Positions 5,990 to 14,950 are shown, numbered from the stretch's first letter. The stretch: DNA of 64,000 nucleotides from Pseudodesulfovibrio sp. (GCA_016744135.1 JADGEX010000002.1:186001-250000), one strand, 5' to 3'. Program-made: numbers and translations. Notes: generated by a model from the letters alone, not told the origin.

Positions 5990-8311
5990 TTATTGGAAGG
6001 CCTGTTTCAATCTGGCCCTGCTCGTTTTTGAGAGAGTGTGTGAAGACAGGGCTGTACCGATTAGGGCCTTTGCCTCAGCCTTTTGTTTATCCGTTTCGGC
6101 GATGTTAAGAAGGTACAAATAGGCATCAGTGAATTCCGGCCATGTCTGTATGGATTTTTTCAATGTGCTTCTGGCTTGTTCTGTCTGTCCATACCGGTGT
6201 TGGGCAAAGGCGAGGTTGAATGTGTATCTGGGGTTCGCGGTCAGATCGGAAGCAGTTTGAGCAAAAGAGACCGATTCTTTGGGAGATTTTTCCCCGAGAA
6301 TAACCGACAGATTATATGCGGCACGAGCGAGTTGCGGGTCTGCTTTCAGGCTGGCACGCAAAAACTTTTCGGCTCCTGTCGTGTCTCCCATTTCGCTTTT
6401 GAGTAAACCGAGATTGTAGAGAATGGCCGGATCTTCTGGCGCCAGTGGTAATGCTTTCATGAGTAGTACCTCAGCACCTTGAAGATCTCCGCCACGGGCG
6501 TGTGCCATGGCATTGTTCACCAGGGGCGGGACGGCTTGTGGGGCCAGTTCGTGCGCTTTTTCAAATGCCATACTTGCCCGTTTAAGATCCCGACCGAGCA
6601 TGTAATAGTTCCCCAGATTGTAGTGTGATGTCCACATGTCAGGGCGTGCGGTCAGGGAAGCCAGATATTCCTTTTGGGCTTTATCCAGATTCGTTTTGTG
6701 TTTACCTTTGGTTATTTGCATTGGAACACCGTTTAGGGCTGCGGCAGCTCTGATGCGAACCAGTCGGATTGGGTCGCCGGTTGCCACAACTAATGCCTGT
6801 GCCGCCTGAGGTGAAGGAGGTGGGCCGAGTGCGTCGGCTGCGGCAGAACGAACCAATGGTGAAGAATTCTTCAAGGCAGAGATAAGGGCAGGCCATTTTT
6901 TTGCATCTGGGCATGTTCGTAGCAAACGAATAAGCGATGTCACGAAGATGGGATCGCTTTTTTTGTTGGCAATATAAGTGGTCATTGCGGAGAGTTTGGT
7001 CCAGTCGCCCTTTCTGGCGGCGTCTACGAGCCCTGCCCGGTGAAGCACAGGGGCCTGGTAATCTCGTGTACGCCATTCTCTGACGGTTTTGTCCGCCCAT
7101 TTGGCCTCCTTATCCGTATGGCAGCCGTTGCATGCGTTAGGCGAGCCGTAGGCAATGGTTGTTGCCGGAGTCGGCGGGAGCATTGAATGGTCGCTACGAT
7201 CCATACGGGCGAAATGAGTTTTATGCATATGGCAGGATATGCAGGTAGGTGTATCCGGTCCGGTCGTATGCATGGTGTGTTTTTCAGGCTCTGCGACTTT
7301 ATTGTCGTGGCAGGGGGAACAGGCCGAATTCGGATCGTTTTTTTGGCGGAAGCGGCCACTAGAAGTATGACAATGCACACATCCCAATTCGCCGGATTTG
7401 ACACATGGGCTCAGGCTCCAGGTGGTGTGGGTATAGTTCTCGCCGAGGTCTCGGCCATCGGGATACCAGTCCGGGTCTTCCAGCGTGACAAGGTCGAAGT
7501 GGTCGTAAAATTCATCACCCGGCATGAATGCACCAGTGAGTGGGATCATCTGCGCATGACAGGGCGCGCAGGCGTCTGAGTTTTCTTTAGCTGTAAATTT
7601 CCCCTTGCCGCCGAGGATTTTTAAATCTTTGGGTACGTTTCCTTTACCGGCTTCGCGGCACACACGGTTGTGTTCCGAAGACGGGCCGTGGCAGGTTTCG
7701 CAATTGATGCCGGGTTCGGCCCAAGTGGTTTCGTAAATGCCGGTTTTCGGATCATAGTTGTTGCGCATCTGGCTGACATGGCAACCGTGGCAGGATGTGT
7801 TGAAGGTGTATGCGGCATCAGTCCATGATACGGATTCTCCGCCTGTGTGGCGGATGCCGCTTCCTGCCATGTCGAACCATTCCTTTTTGACGACATCATA
7901 GGCCAGAGGCAGCGTCTGCAGACGACCTTTGTCCATGGGGGTCAGGAAATAATAAACGTATTTGCCACCGAGAACGTGTTCAATGGTGAGTTTTTTTTGT
8001 CCCTGGTCTGTTTTCTCGATGATGTATCCTTGCCCTTTGCCTACATAAGCCTGGTAGTTGGCTTTCTCGATGGTCAGAGGGGTGGGATGTGGAGTGAGGT
8101 TCGTTTCGGCGAACACTTCGGTGTACGGTTGCATGGCGGTGCCATGGCGGGACGGTGCCCAAAGTTCGTAGAATCGTTCATGGCAGTCCCGACAGCTTTT
8201 GGACCCGGCAAAACTTTTGGCCCATGTTTGTGAAGGTGCAAGCAGCAAGATTGCGGTGATGATTGCTAACCATGTCAATGAGAAGTGTCGCTGGACTGTC
8301 GGGTATTTCAT
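5990..8311 (-). CDS. octaheme cytochrome c with HEAT and TPR repeats
   Basis: This 773-aa exported protein starts with a signal peptide ending 'PSQTWA'. Eight CxxCH heme-binding motifs follow in the first half: CRDCH, CHGCH, CETCH, CAPCH, CVHCH, CSPCH, CISCH and CNGCH. A HEAT-like stretch comes next ('LVRSAAADALGPPP', 'LVRIRAAAALNG'), then several TPR repeats ('WTSHYNLGNYYMLGRDLKRA', 'PAILYNLGLLKSEMGDTTGA'). This makes a periplasmic multiheme electron carrier with a protein-interaction arm. Its electron donor and acceptor are unknown, and no membrane quinol partner is next to it. Heme insertion would need the cytochrome c maturation system, not in the window. Confidence 0.92.
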   Translation of the reverse strand: MKYPTVQRHFSLTWLAIITAILLLAPSQTWAKSFAGSKSCRDCHERFYELWAPSRHGTAMQPYTEVFAETNLTPHPTPLTIEKANYQAYVGKGQGYIIEKTDQGQKKLTIEHVLGGKYVYYFLTPMDKGRLQTLPLAYDVVKKEWFDMAGSGIRHTGGESVSWTDAAYTFNTSCHGCHVSQMRNNYDPKTGIYETTWAEPGINCETCHGPSSEHNRVCREAGKGNVPKDLKILGGKGKFTAKENSDACAPCHAQMIPLTGAFMPGDEFYDHFDLVTLEDPDWYPDGRDLGENYTHTTWSLSPCVKSGELGCVHCHTSSGRFRQKNDPNSACSPCHDNKVAEPEKHTMHTTGPDTPTCISCHMHKTHFARMDRSDHSMLPPTPATTIAYGSPNACNGCHTDKEAKWADKTVREWRTRDYQAPVLHRAGLVDAARKGDWTKLSAMTTYIANKKSDPIFVTSLIRLLRTCPDAKKWPALISALKNSSPLVRSAAADALGPPPSPQAAQALVVATGDPIRLVRIRAAAALNGVPMQITKGKHKTNLDKAQKEYLASLTARPDMWTSHYNLGNYYMLGRDLKRASMAFEKAHELAPQAVPPLVNNAMAHARGGDLQGAEVLLMKALPLAPEDPAILYNLGLLKSEMGDTTGAEKFLRASLKADPQLARAAYNLSVILGEKSPKESVSFAQTASDLTANPRYTFNLAFAQHRYGQTEQARSTLKKSIQTWPEFTDAYLYLLNIAETDKQKAEAKALIGTALSSHTLSKTSRARLKQAFQ

Positions 8312-8345
8312 AATTGAATTCGTACGCTATTTGTGAGTGTTTGGT

Positions 8346-8381
8346 AAGAAAGAGTGTGCCCGCTCAGTTTGAGCGGGCACA
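8346..8381 (-). terminator. probable terminator of the arylsulfatase gene
   Basis: A 12-bp stem TGTGCCCGCTCA / TGAGCGGGCACA with a 3-nt loop lies 21 nt beyond the sulfatase stop. It is followed on the minus strand by the pyrimidine tract TCTTTCTT, so termination may be partial. Confidence 0.7.
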
Positions 8382-8401
8382 GTGTGTCAGAGCGTGTTGT
8401 T

Positions 8402-10096
8402 TTATTGAGTAGGCGGTGTCAGCTTTTTCATGACCTGATCGATGGTGAAGCTGGCTGCCTTCATTCGAGGCGGGTATTCCTGGAATGTCTTCAGGAAATC
8501 CCCCACGGCGCTTTGTGCTGGGACCAGCAGGAAAGAGCGCTCAAGATACCAATCCCAATAGGAGTTGGAAGTAATTGGGGCCTGTTCATACGGGTCTGTA
8601 CGAAGGTTGAACAACCAAGGGATTCTCGTGTTGACGAAAGGTTCGCTCCAGACTTTCAAAGTGCCGGGGGTGCGTTGCTGGGCAAAGACGATTTTCCAGT
8701 TGTCGTAACGCAAACCCAACAAATCGCCGTCATCCGAAAAGTAGAAGTACTCCTCGCGCGGAGGGGTTTCTATTTGATCCGTCAGATATGGCAGGAAGTT
8801 GTATCCATCCAGATGGACCTTGAAATCTTTGCCATTTGCTTTGTGTCCGGTCAGGAGTTTTTCTTTCACATCGGTTTCGCCTGCGGCGGCAAGAAGCGTG
8901 GGCATCCAGTCCATGTGCGATATGATCTCGTTGGAAATGCTTCCGGCCTTGATGTGGCCGGGCCAGCGGACCATTGCGGGGACGCGGAATGCTCCTTCCC
9001 AGTTGGAATTTTTTTCGTTGCGGAACGGGGAGGTGCCGGCATCGGGCCACGTGTTCTTATGCGGACCATTGTCGGTCGAATAGAAAACGATGGTGTTGTC
9101 GGCAATGCCTGCCGTGTCAATAGCATCAAGGACCATGCCCACGTTCTTGTCATGCTGGACCATGGCGTCGTGGTAGACTGATTGCCAGCGTCCGGCCTGC
9201 TCCTTGAGTTCTTCAGGGACATACGTTCTGAAATGCATGTGGGTAAAGTTGACCCAGACGAAGAATGGGGCGCCAGTCTTTGCCTGTTTCATGATGTAGT
9301 CGGCACTGCGCTTGGCAATGTCATCATCAATGGTTTCCATGCGCTTCTTGGTCAGCGGGCCAGTGTCTTCGATATCTTGACCATCTGTCGTTGCAAAGGA
9401 GTGGATTACGCCACGAGGACCGTAGTTCTTTTTGAAATTGGGGTATTCTTCGGGCTTTGGATAATCCGGGTGTTCCGGCTCTTCTTCGGCATTGAGATGG
9501 TAGAGGTTACCATAAAATTCATCGAAGCCATGGTTGGTAGGAAGGTGCTTGTCTTGATCACCCAAGTGGTTTTTACCAAATTGGGCCGTTGCATAACCGT
9601 GATTTTTAAGAAGTTCGGCAATGGTCGGGTCAGCTTCATCCATGCCGAGTTCTGCTCCGGGCATACCCACTTTGGACAGGCCTGTACGATATACGGATTG
9701 GCCTGTGATGAATGCGGAGCGACCGGCTGTGCAGCTTTGTTCTGCGTAGTAGTCAGTGAACATCATGCCTTCATTGGCCACACGGTCGATGTTGGGAGTC
9801 TGATAACCCATCATACCATGGGTATAAACGCTGAGGTTGCTTTGTCCGATATCATCACCCCAGATGACGACAATGTTCGGTTTGTCGGAGGAGGGCGTGA
9901 CTGCTGTCGGGGCAGCTTCGGCAACAGGTTGTACCGAGTTGTCTGCCTCAGGTGTTTCGGGTTGCGTAGGAGCAGGGCTCGAAATAGTCGTTTCTGATGT
10001 TTTTTCTTTCTGCGTGTCGGAGTCAGATCCGCATGCGGTAAGCATCGTCAAAAAAAGCATAAGGCACAAAGAGGTGAGTAGCCATCGTTTCATCAT
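8402..10096 (-). CDS. lipoprotein arylsulfatase
   Basis: The 564-aa protein has a lipoprotein signal with lipobox 'LTAC' and a low-complexity linker rich in Thr, Pro and Glu. A type I sulfatase domain follows. Metal-binding 'NIVVIWGDDIG' is at its start, and the modification motif C-T-A-G-R lies in 'SCTAGRSAFITGQ'. Other sulfatase elements are 'GKNHLGD', 'FVWVNFTHMHF' and 'YSTDNGPHKNTWPDAG'. The Cys must be turned to formylglycine for activity. The enzyme would release sulfate from sulfate esters in the periplasm. It is monocistronic. A desulfonating enzyme in a sulfate reducer could feed sulfate to respiration, but that is inference. Confidence 0.9.
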   Translation of the reverse strand: MMKRWLLTSLCLMLFLTMLTACGSDSDTQKEKTSETTISSPAPTQPETPEADNSVQPVAEAAPTAVTPSSDKPNIVVIWGDDIGQSNLSVYTHGMMGYQTPNIDRVANEGMMFTDYYAEQSCTAGRSAFITGQSVYRTGLSKVGMPGAELGMDEADPTIAELLKNHGYATAQFGKNHLGDQDKHLPTNHGFDEFYGNLYHLNAEEEPEHPDYPKPEEYPNFKKNYGPRGVIHSFATTDGQDIEDTGPLTKKRMETIDDDIAKRSADYIMKQAKTGAPFFVWVNFTHMHFRTYVPEELKEQAGRWQSVYHDAMVQHDKNVGMVLDAIDTAGIADNTIVFYSTDNGPHKNTWPDAGTSPFRNEKNSNWEGAFRVPAMVRWPGHIKAGSISNEIISHMDWMPTLLAAAGETDVKEKLLTGHKANGKDFKVHLDGYNFLPYLTDQIETPPREEYFYFSDDGDLLGLRYDNWKIVFAQQRTPGTLKVWSEPFVNTRIPWLFNLRTDPYEQAPITSNSYWDWYLERSFLLVPAQSAVGDFLKTFQEYPPRMKAASFTIDQVMKKLTPPTQ

Positions 10097-10310
10097 ATTG
10101 CCTTCCTTGTTTTTTCATTTTTAATCCGAAGTCGCCATTACGGCGGTCGGACGTCTGATATGGGATACTCTATGCTGTACACGTGTCAGCCGAATGAGTC
10201 CACTCTGTTTAGGAAAAAGGGAAAAGAATTTTTGGGGAGGGAGAGAAAGGCGTTTCGTGTGTGCGTCTTAGAAAGACAACCGGGCTGGTGCCTGGAAATG
10301 CGTAGGGCAC

Positions 10311-10344
10311 AAAAAAAAGAAGCAACCACATTTGTGATTGCTTC
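10311..10344 (-). terminator. terminator of the tRNA-Gln/tRNA-Glu unit
   Basis: The stem GAAGCAACCACA / TGTGATTGCTTC is followed on the minus strand by eight Ts and lies 12 nt past the tRNA-Glu 3' end. Nothing was seen in the remaining 214 nt up to the sulfatase start. Confidence 0.85.
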
Positions 10345-10356
10345 TTATTCTGGTCT

Positions 10357-10434
10357 TGGCGTCCCCAAGGGGATTTGAACCCCTGTTAACGGCGTGAAAG
10401 GCCGCCGTCCTGGACCAGGCTAGACGATGGGGAC
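10357..10434 (-). tRNA. tRNA-Glu (anticodon TTC), copy 2
   Basis: Base for base identical to the copy at 4643-4720, including the encoded CCA and two flanking bases. It follows tRNA-Gln by 11 nt and is probably co-transcribed with it. Confidence 0.96.
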
Positions 10435-10445
10435 GCATATTAAAT

Positions 10446-10520
10446 TGGCTGGGCTGCAAGGACTCGAACCTTGATTAACGGAGCCAGAACCCGTCGTCCT
10501 GCCAATTGAACGACAGCCCA
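10446..10520 (-). tRNA. tRNA-Gln (anticodon CTG)
   Basis: On the minus strand it starts TGGGCTGTCGTTCAATTGGC and ends CAGCCCA-G-CCA. The anticodon arm ACGGG-TTCTGGC-TCCGT gives anticodon CTG. The T-arm AAGGTTCGAGTCCTT is canonical. Confidence 0.95.
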
Positions 10521-10580
10521 GCAGCGAGAAGATGATTTAAGAGCTAGGCCCCGTAATGTCAACTTCTTTTTTGCTTTTTT

Positions 10581-10931
10581 TTAGATTGCGCGGGCGAGCT
10601 TGCGGGTACGTTTCTTCAGTTTGTTGATTTTACGGCGAATGTAGTCACGCTTGTTGCGATCTTCCAGGGCCTCTTTTTCAACACGCAGAGCTCGAATCTG
10701 CTTTTTGATTTCGCCAATCTGTTTCTTGTAAGGGGAAACCTGTTCTTCTTCGACGAAGCCGAAGACATCCTTAATTTCCTGAACCAGTGCGTCCTTGTCT
10801 TTACCGGATGCGCCGGAAATCATGGGAAGCTTGGCCACGCACATAGCACGCAGCTCTTTTGCGGTCATTTTTTCCAGGGGCTTGGTCAGGCCAAGTTCGT
10901 CAAAGGAAATTTCTTTTACGTCTTCACTCAT
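10581..10931 (-). CDS. conserved protein with SAP/Rho-N-like N-terminus and basic coiled coil
   Basis: The start has AAGGAG at 7 nt. The 116-aa product has an acidic N-terminus, then a helix-turn-helix-like SAP or Rho-N type segment ('MTAKELRAMCVAKL', 'GKDKDALVQEIKDVFG'). A very basic C-terminal coiled coil follows (about residues 68-114, 'KKQIRALRVEKEAL', 'RRKINKLKKRTRKLARAI'). These features suggest nucleic-acid binding. It follows a DUF721 gene by 33 nt on the same strand and precedes the tRNA unit. No known function is recognised. Confidence 0.7.
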   Translation of the reverse strand: MSEDVKEISFDELGLTKPLEKMTAKELRAMCVAKLPMISGASGKDKDALVQEIKDVFGFVEEEQVSPYKKQIGEIKKQIRALRVEKEALEDRNKRDYIRRKINKLKKRTRKLARAI

Positions 10932-10964
10932 GGTGTACTCCTTAAAATGTACTGAGGCGAAATG

Positions 10965-11456
10965 TTATTCCGAATCGTCAAACATTCGCCGGTAGGCCCG
11001 GTAACATCTCCCCACGGGGGAGTTCGGGTCTAGCTCATCTTTTAATCGACCTAAATTCTTAGGTCTTTTAAGTTTCCTCGGAGGCTTTGGAGCCTCCGGC
11101 CGAATATCTTCGTCCAAAGGAACTCTGCCGTTTAGCAGCTCGAATACGACTTTGTCAAAGACTTCTTCGCCCAGAAATGCGTTTATTTTTTGGAGCAACA
11201 TCGGAGCCAAGTATTGGGCTTCCTGCATAATGATGGGATCTCCGGCCGCGAGGATGATTTTGGTACCCCGGTGTCCGAGAGGGCGGGCCATCGGCGCCAT
11301 TTCACCCATGATATCATCCCATGCACGCCACAGCCTGACCAGAGCAGCTCCACCCGTGGTGTCCAGCTTGTCCAGAAAACGCGGCATCAGATCGCTTGTC
11401 TTTTTCGGACCAGCCTTGGGAGTGTACTCGTTGTATTTTCTCCGGTTGCGTCGCAT
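10965..11456 (-). CDS. DUF721 (DciA-like) protein
   Basis: The start is taken at 11456, giving 163 aa; a longer frame start at 11537 would overlap the upstream gene. The central part ('ALVRLWRAWDDIMGEMAPMARPLGHRGTKIILAAGD', 'AQYLAPMLLQKIN') matches the DUF721 fold. DciA, a member of this family, helps load the replicative helicase DnaB in bacteria without DnaC. The C-terminal third is basic and Pro-rich and not part of the domain. A DciA role here is likely but not proven. It is followed by the SAP-like protein gene. Confidence 0.75.
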   Translation of the reverse strand: MRRNRRKYNEYTPKAGPKKTSDLMPRFLDKLDTTGGAALVRLWRAWDDIMGEMAPMARPLGHRGTKIILAAGDPIIMQEAQYLAPMLLQKINAFLGEEVFDKVVFELLNGRVPLDEDIRPEAPKPPRKLKRPKNLGRLKDELDPNSPVGRCYRAYRRMFDDSE

Positions 11457-11499
11457 TGTGGTGTTCACTTCTTGTGGTTTATCGAGTCCCGTTGGTGGG

Positions 11500-12513
11500 T
11501 CAGCGGTAATTATTACAAAAAGTGAGGAAACAAACAATGAGCGGAATAATCACCGATCCGATTACAGACAGCAGCAGTTGCAGATTGAACGGCCATTCTC
11601 TGATTTCATTCAGGCTTTTATGGATGTCGAATAATTGTTGGATTTGAGAAATGTTTTCCTGAGTCGGTGATTCCTTTACTTTGTCGAGAGCCTTTTCAAC
11701 CAGTTCCGAAAGCATGGATACTTTGCCGTATTTGTTGGCGACCATGATTTGATGAATTTTGATTTGTGGAATAATGAAAAATGCGACCACAACGATTGTG
11801 AATGTAATTGTTATTGATAATGTAAGCTTGTCAATATGAACGGGTATCATGCTGAGAACAGTGAAGAAATATACTATCATCAGGCTTATTGAAATTTTGC
11901 CTAACAGTGTGCCTACAGAATTTATACTAACGTGAGGGTGGCAGAAGAGTTGAATTTTCAATACTCCCGAATGGCCGATTTTCCATACCATGATGACAAT
12001 TTTCACCATGACGGTGAGCATCGCTCCTCCCATAAACCCCATGAATGCCATATTGAGAAGAAAGGCTATTTGAGATGTCAGTGCTGTTGGATAAAATCCA
12101 CCATGTCTGACGATGGGAACGAAAAGGAGCATGAAGGCAAGGCCTGCAGTGATCATCCATTTGTCATTGAAAATTTTTCTGATTTCATCTTCAAAGTCCA
12201 AAGCGGCCTGTTTTGTTGAACAATTGAGTAATTCGGACATGATAGGGGTAAACTGCTCAAGGAGTTTTGAGTAGCTGACGATGAGAGTGCCGAGAGCACA
12301 GGGAAGAAAAATAAAACCAGCACTCGGGATAGCCGTGATGAGCGGTTCCCCGTTACTGAAGATTGTGAAGAGTCGAATACTGAGAAAGACTGAAAAAATG
12401 AGCAACCATGCCGCCATATAAGGCAGTTTGAGCCATTCACCTATCCGTTCGGGAAAAGGCGTGACTATGTAGTCGTATTTGGATGCATTTTTTATGGTTT
12501 TGAATATATGCAT
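11500..12513 (-). CDS. uncharacterised polytopic membrane protein
   Basis: The 337-aa protein has about seven hydrophobic segments: near residues 32-52, 60-80, 118-138, 144-172, 205-225, 232-250 and 312-330. A cytosolic-looking helical stretch ('LVEKALDKVKESPTQENISQIQQLFDIHKSLNEIREW') precedes the last one. No family could be recognised by eye. A GGAGGGG lies too far upstream to define the start, so the N-terminus is uncertain. The gene ends 43 nt before the DUF721 start, but the two have no clear functional link. Base composition is more AT-rich than in the neighbours. Confidence 0.6.
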   Translation of the reverse strand: MHIFKTIKNASKYDYIVTPFPERIGEWLKLPYMAAWLLIFSVFLSIRLFTIFSNGEPLITAIPSAGFIFLPCALGTLIVSYSKLLEQFTPIMSELLNCSTKQAALDFEDEIRKIFNDKWMITAGLAFMLLFVPIVRHGGFYPTALTSQIAFLLNMAFMGFMGGAMLTVMVKIVIMVWKIGHSGVLKIQLFCHPHVSINSVGTLLGKISISLMIVYFFTVLSMIPVHIDKLTLSITITFTIVVVAFFIIPQIKIHQIMVANKYGKVSMLSELVEKALDKVKESPTQENISQIQQLFDIHKSLNEIREWPFNLQLLLSVIGSVIIPLIVCFLTFCNNYR

Positions 12514-12578
12514 GACAACGATTGGCGTATGCCCCTCCGGTAAAAAGGTTGAAGCCTAGTTGTTATATATATGAAAAT

Positions 12579-12983
12579 CTATTTTTTGTGCAAGTCGATG
12601 ATGATAATAGACGGTTTCAACTCGTACGCTTCGCCGGATCGTTCCTGTTCGTCTATCTCTTTGGCTGTCTCTTCAGCCACATCTTTGGGGTCGCCGCCTT
12701 TGATAATGCCGGAGATGACACCGTCTCGTATGGCGCGATCCGGTTTAAATTGCCGACGGACGATGATCTCTTCTTGTGCATATCCTTCCTTGACGATGGT
12801 AATGAGATGATCCCCTTGTTTGTCGAGGCTGACTGAACAGGGGCTGGTGCATGTCTTTTTGCCATCGGCGTACACGTCAGCACCGATGGGGTCGGTGCTG
12901 ACAGGTATTTTTTGTTTGGGCGGGCCGCAGGCTGCCAATATGCACAGGCAGGCCAAGGTCGAAATGATGCCAAGTGCTTTCAC
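12579..12983 (-). CDS. PEGA-domain lipoprotein (short)
   Basis: Translation is taken from the GTG at 12983, with GAGGAG six bases upstream. The long frame upstream of it overlaps the UspA gene in another frame. The 134-aa product has a lipoprotein signal ending 'ILAAC', then a PEGA domain ('IPVSTDPIGADVYADGKKTC', 'SVSLDKQGDHLITIVKEGY'). A short acidic tail follows. PEGA domains are surface beta-sandwich modules; the function here is unknown. It is a paralogue of the lipoprotein at 14083-14859, and the UspA gene lies between them on the same strand. Confidence 0.82.
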   Translation of the reverse strand: MKALGIISTLACLCILAACGPPKQKIPVSTDPIGADVYADGKKTCTSPCSVSLDKQGDHLITIVKEGYAQEEIIVRRQFKPDRAIRDGVISGIIKGGDPKDVAEETAKEIDEQERSGEAYELKPSIIIIDLHKK

Positions 12984-12996
12984 TTTTTTCTCCTCG

Positions 12997-13887
12997 CTAC
13001 ATGCATACTCTGGCGCGGTAATTGACGATAATGGCCGGGCATCCCGGGGACAGTGCGACTTGAATAGTTGTAGAACCAATTGAAGGCTGCGCTGGTTCCT
13101 CGCTGGAGGAATATTGCGCCATAATAATGATATCGGATTCATCCCATCGTGCCTGCTTGAGAATTTCCGTGTACGGGATGCCTTCCCAACAATGATATGT
13201 GTGGCTAATTCCGTCCAAGGCTTTTGCATACCGTTTTTTCATGCGTTCCATGGCTTTGTCGATGAATATGTCCATTTTCTGCATGTAGTATTTAGGATTG
13301 GGACGAGTTTGGCCCACGTCGAGCACATGGAAGATATCCAGATGCGCGCTGTTGGTGCGGGCGAGTTGTGTCGCATAGCAAAGAGCCGAATCCGAGGGTG
13401 TTGAGAAGTCGGTCGCCATGAGGACGCGCTTGATATCCGCCCCCTTGGGCATTTCATTGGTCACCACCATGACCGGACAGAAGACGTTAGCGCAAACTTT
13501 ACGGATGGAGGTGTCCACCACCCCCCACATGCGATCAGGACGGTGCATGCCAGATGTGTGATGCCCCATGACGATCAGGTCTATGCCTTCCGAATGGATG
13601 ATCTTGAGAAGTTGTTCGTCCACGGTGCCGGCAACTACTCTGATGGAGTGGTTGGGGATATCCTTGAGATCTTCGGCATAGTACTTGGCTATCTTGTTTC
13701 GAGTGGATTCGATGAGTTCCTTTTCCGGGATGGTCTCCTCAAAGGAACACCATGCGTCTTTGCCCAGAGGAAGGGCGTGGAACAGGATTAATTCGGCCCC
13801 GCGTTTTCGGGCAAGATCAAAGGCCGCTTTGGGCGCGGTTTGTGTATCGATCTGAGGGGTCACTGCCAGAAGTATTTTCTTGAACAT
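12997..13887 (-). CDS. tandem universal stress protein (UspA) domain protein
   Basis: The start at 13887 follows GGAGG at 6 nt. The 296-aa cytosolic protein holds two UspA domains: residues 1-145 ('MFKKILLAVTPQ', 'LIVMGHHTSGMHRPDRMWG', 'VCANVFCPVMVV') and 155-296 ('KRVLMATDFSTPSDSALCYA', 'DIIIMAQYSSSEEPAQPSIG', 'LSPGCPAIIV'). The G-x2-G-x9-G-S/T ATP-binding signature is changed in both halves, so nucleotide binding is unsure. The gene sits between two related PEGA lipoproteins. The stop lies 13 nt before the short lipoprotein gene, which suggests co-transcription. Confidence 0.88.
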   Translation of the reverse strand: MFKKILLAVTPQIDTQTAPKAAFDLARKRGAELILFHALPLGKDAWCSFEETIPEKELIESTRNKIAKYYAEDLKDIPNHSIRVVAGTVDEQLLKIIHSEGIDLIVMGHHTSGMHRPDRMWGVVDTSIRKVCANVFCPVMVVTNEMPKGADIKRVLMATDFSTPSDSALCYATQLARTNSAHLDIFHVLDVGQTRPNPKYYMQKMDIFIDKAMERMKKRYAKALDGISHTYHCWEGIPYTEILKQARWDESDIIIMAQYSSSEEPAQPSIGSTTIQVALSPGCPAIIVNYRARVCM

Positions 13888-14027
13888 ATTGCCTCCATCG
13901 CGTCGCCGAGGTGTCGTTTCTACATACCGCCAATCGGCTTTGACGGTGTCCATTGTTACTGTCGCAATTCCATAGGAGTAGTACAAACATTATCAGATGA
14001 TTGCGGCCAATGTCACCCACGATGCCT

Positions 14028-14060
14028 AAAAAAAAGAAAGCCCTGCCGAAGCAGGGCTTT
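14028..14060 (-). terminator. intrinsic terminator of the long PEGA lipoprotein gene
   Basis: AAAGCCCTGC and GCAGGGCTTT form a 10-bp stem with tetraloop CGAA, followed on the minus strand by a run of eight Ts. Confidence 0.9.
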
Positions 14061-14082
14061 CCCTTGATATTGATTAATTTTT

Positions 14083-14859
14083 TTATTGTGCGCTGTCAGT
14101 AGCCTCTTCTGCTTCGTGCTTCTTTTCAGCTCCTTCCAGAAATTCGAGAGCATCCAATCCGGCTGCAACGGGATTGACGTGCACACCCACGCTGGTGGAA
14201 CTGGATGAGGAATGCTGCGACATGGACCCATCCTTGTTGTAATGAGTGGAAGTATGCGAATGGTGGCTTACTTCTTTTTCAGTACCAACGGTTGGTGCAG
14301 CAATGGCGGCTTCTTTGAGGACCTCTTCGCCAACGCCTGCGGGGTCATCTTCAATGGCGGAGCCGATGGTGACCGGTTCAGTGGTTTTTACCGTCGCCTG
14401 TTGGGATTGTGTGGCGGCAGTGGCCGGAGCCGTTCCGTTTTCTGGGACCAGAGAGACGACGACAGAGCTTGGGGTCAGGACATATGCGTTGCCGCTTGCC
14501 TCATCCTGTTCCGCTGTAAGGAGTGCGTTGGTAATAGAGCCTTCGACAGAGCTGCCCATGGATGAACTGGACATGCCAGATTGGACGGCATCGCGTGTCA
14601 CGCCGCCTGTGTCGTATTTCTGAGATATTTGAACATCGGCCTGCTTGTAACCGGATTTCTTTAAAGTAAGGATGTGTGCCTGGGTTTTTTCCAGTTCTAC
14701 GGAACACGGAGTGGTGCACGTTTGCATACCGTCTGCGAAAACCTGAGCACCACTGGGGTTGCTGGACACTGGGATGTTTTGTGTTGCGACGCCACAACCC
14801 ATAAGGGGAAGTGCTGCCAGAGTAAGGGACAGGGCAATTCGAGTGTATCTTTTCATCAT
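14083..14859 (-). CDS. PEGA-domain lipoprotein (long)
   Basis: The 258-aa protein has a lipoprotein signal ending 'LMGC', then a PEGA domain ('IPVSSNPSGAQVFADGMQTC', 'SVELEKTQAHILTLKKSGY'). A Ser/Met-rich glycine-zipper-like stretch ('SGMSSSSMGSSVEGS'), a Thr/Ala/Pro linker, a His/Ser-rich segment ('SHHSHTSTHYNKDGSMSQHS') and an acidic tail complete it. The N-terminal third is clearly paralogous to the short lipoprotein at 12579-12983. The His/Ser tract could bind metal, but this is speculation. It is monocistronic with its own terminator. Confidence 0.82.
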   Translation of the reverse strand: MMKRYTRIALSLTLAALPLMGCGVATQNIPVSSNPSGAQVFADGMQTCTTPCSVELEKTQAHILTLKKSGYKQADVQISQKYDTGGVTRDAVQSGMSSSSMGSSVEGSITNALLTAEQDEASGNAYVLTPSSVVVSLVPENGTAPATAATQSQQATVKTTEPVTIGSAIEDDPAGVGEEVLKEAAIAAPTVGTEKEVSHHSHTSTHYNKDGSMSQHSSSSSTSVGVHVNPVAAGLDALEFLEGAEKKHEAEEATDSAQ

Positions 14860-14950
14860 TCCTCCGGTAGTAGTATAGAACCCCTATAGTCTATGCCACT
14901 GAACAGGGCAACGGAAAGTCTCTCATCAGGACTTGACCGGCTGCCGCTAC

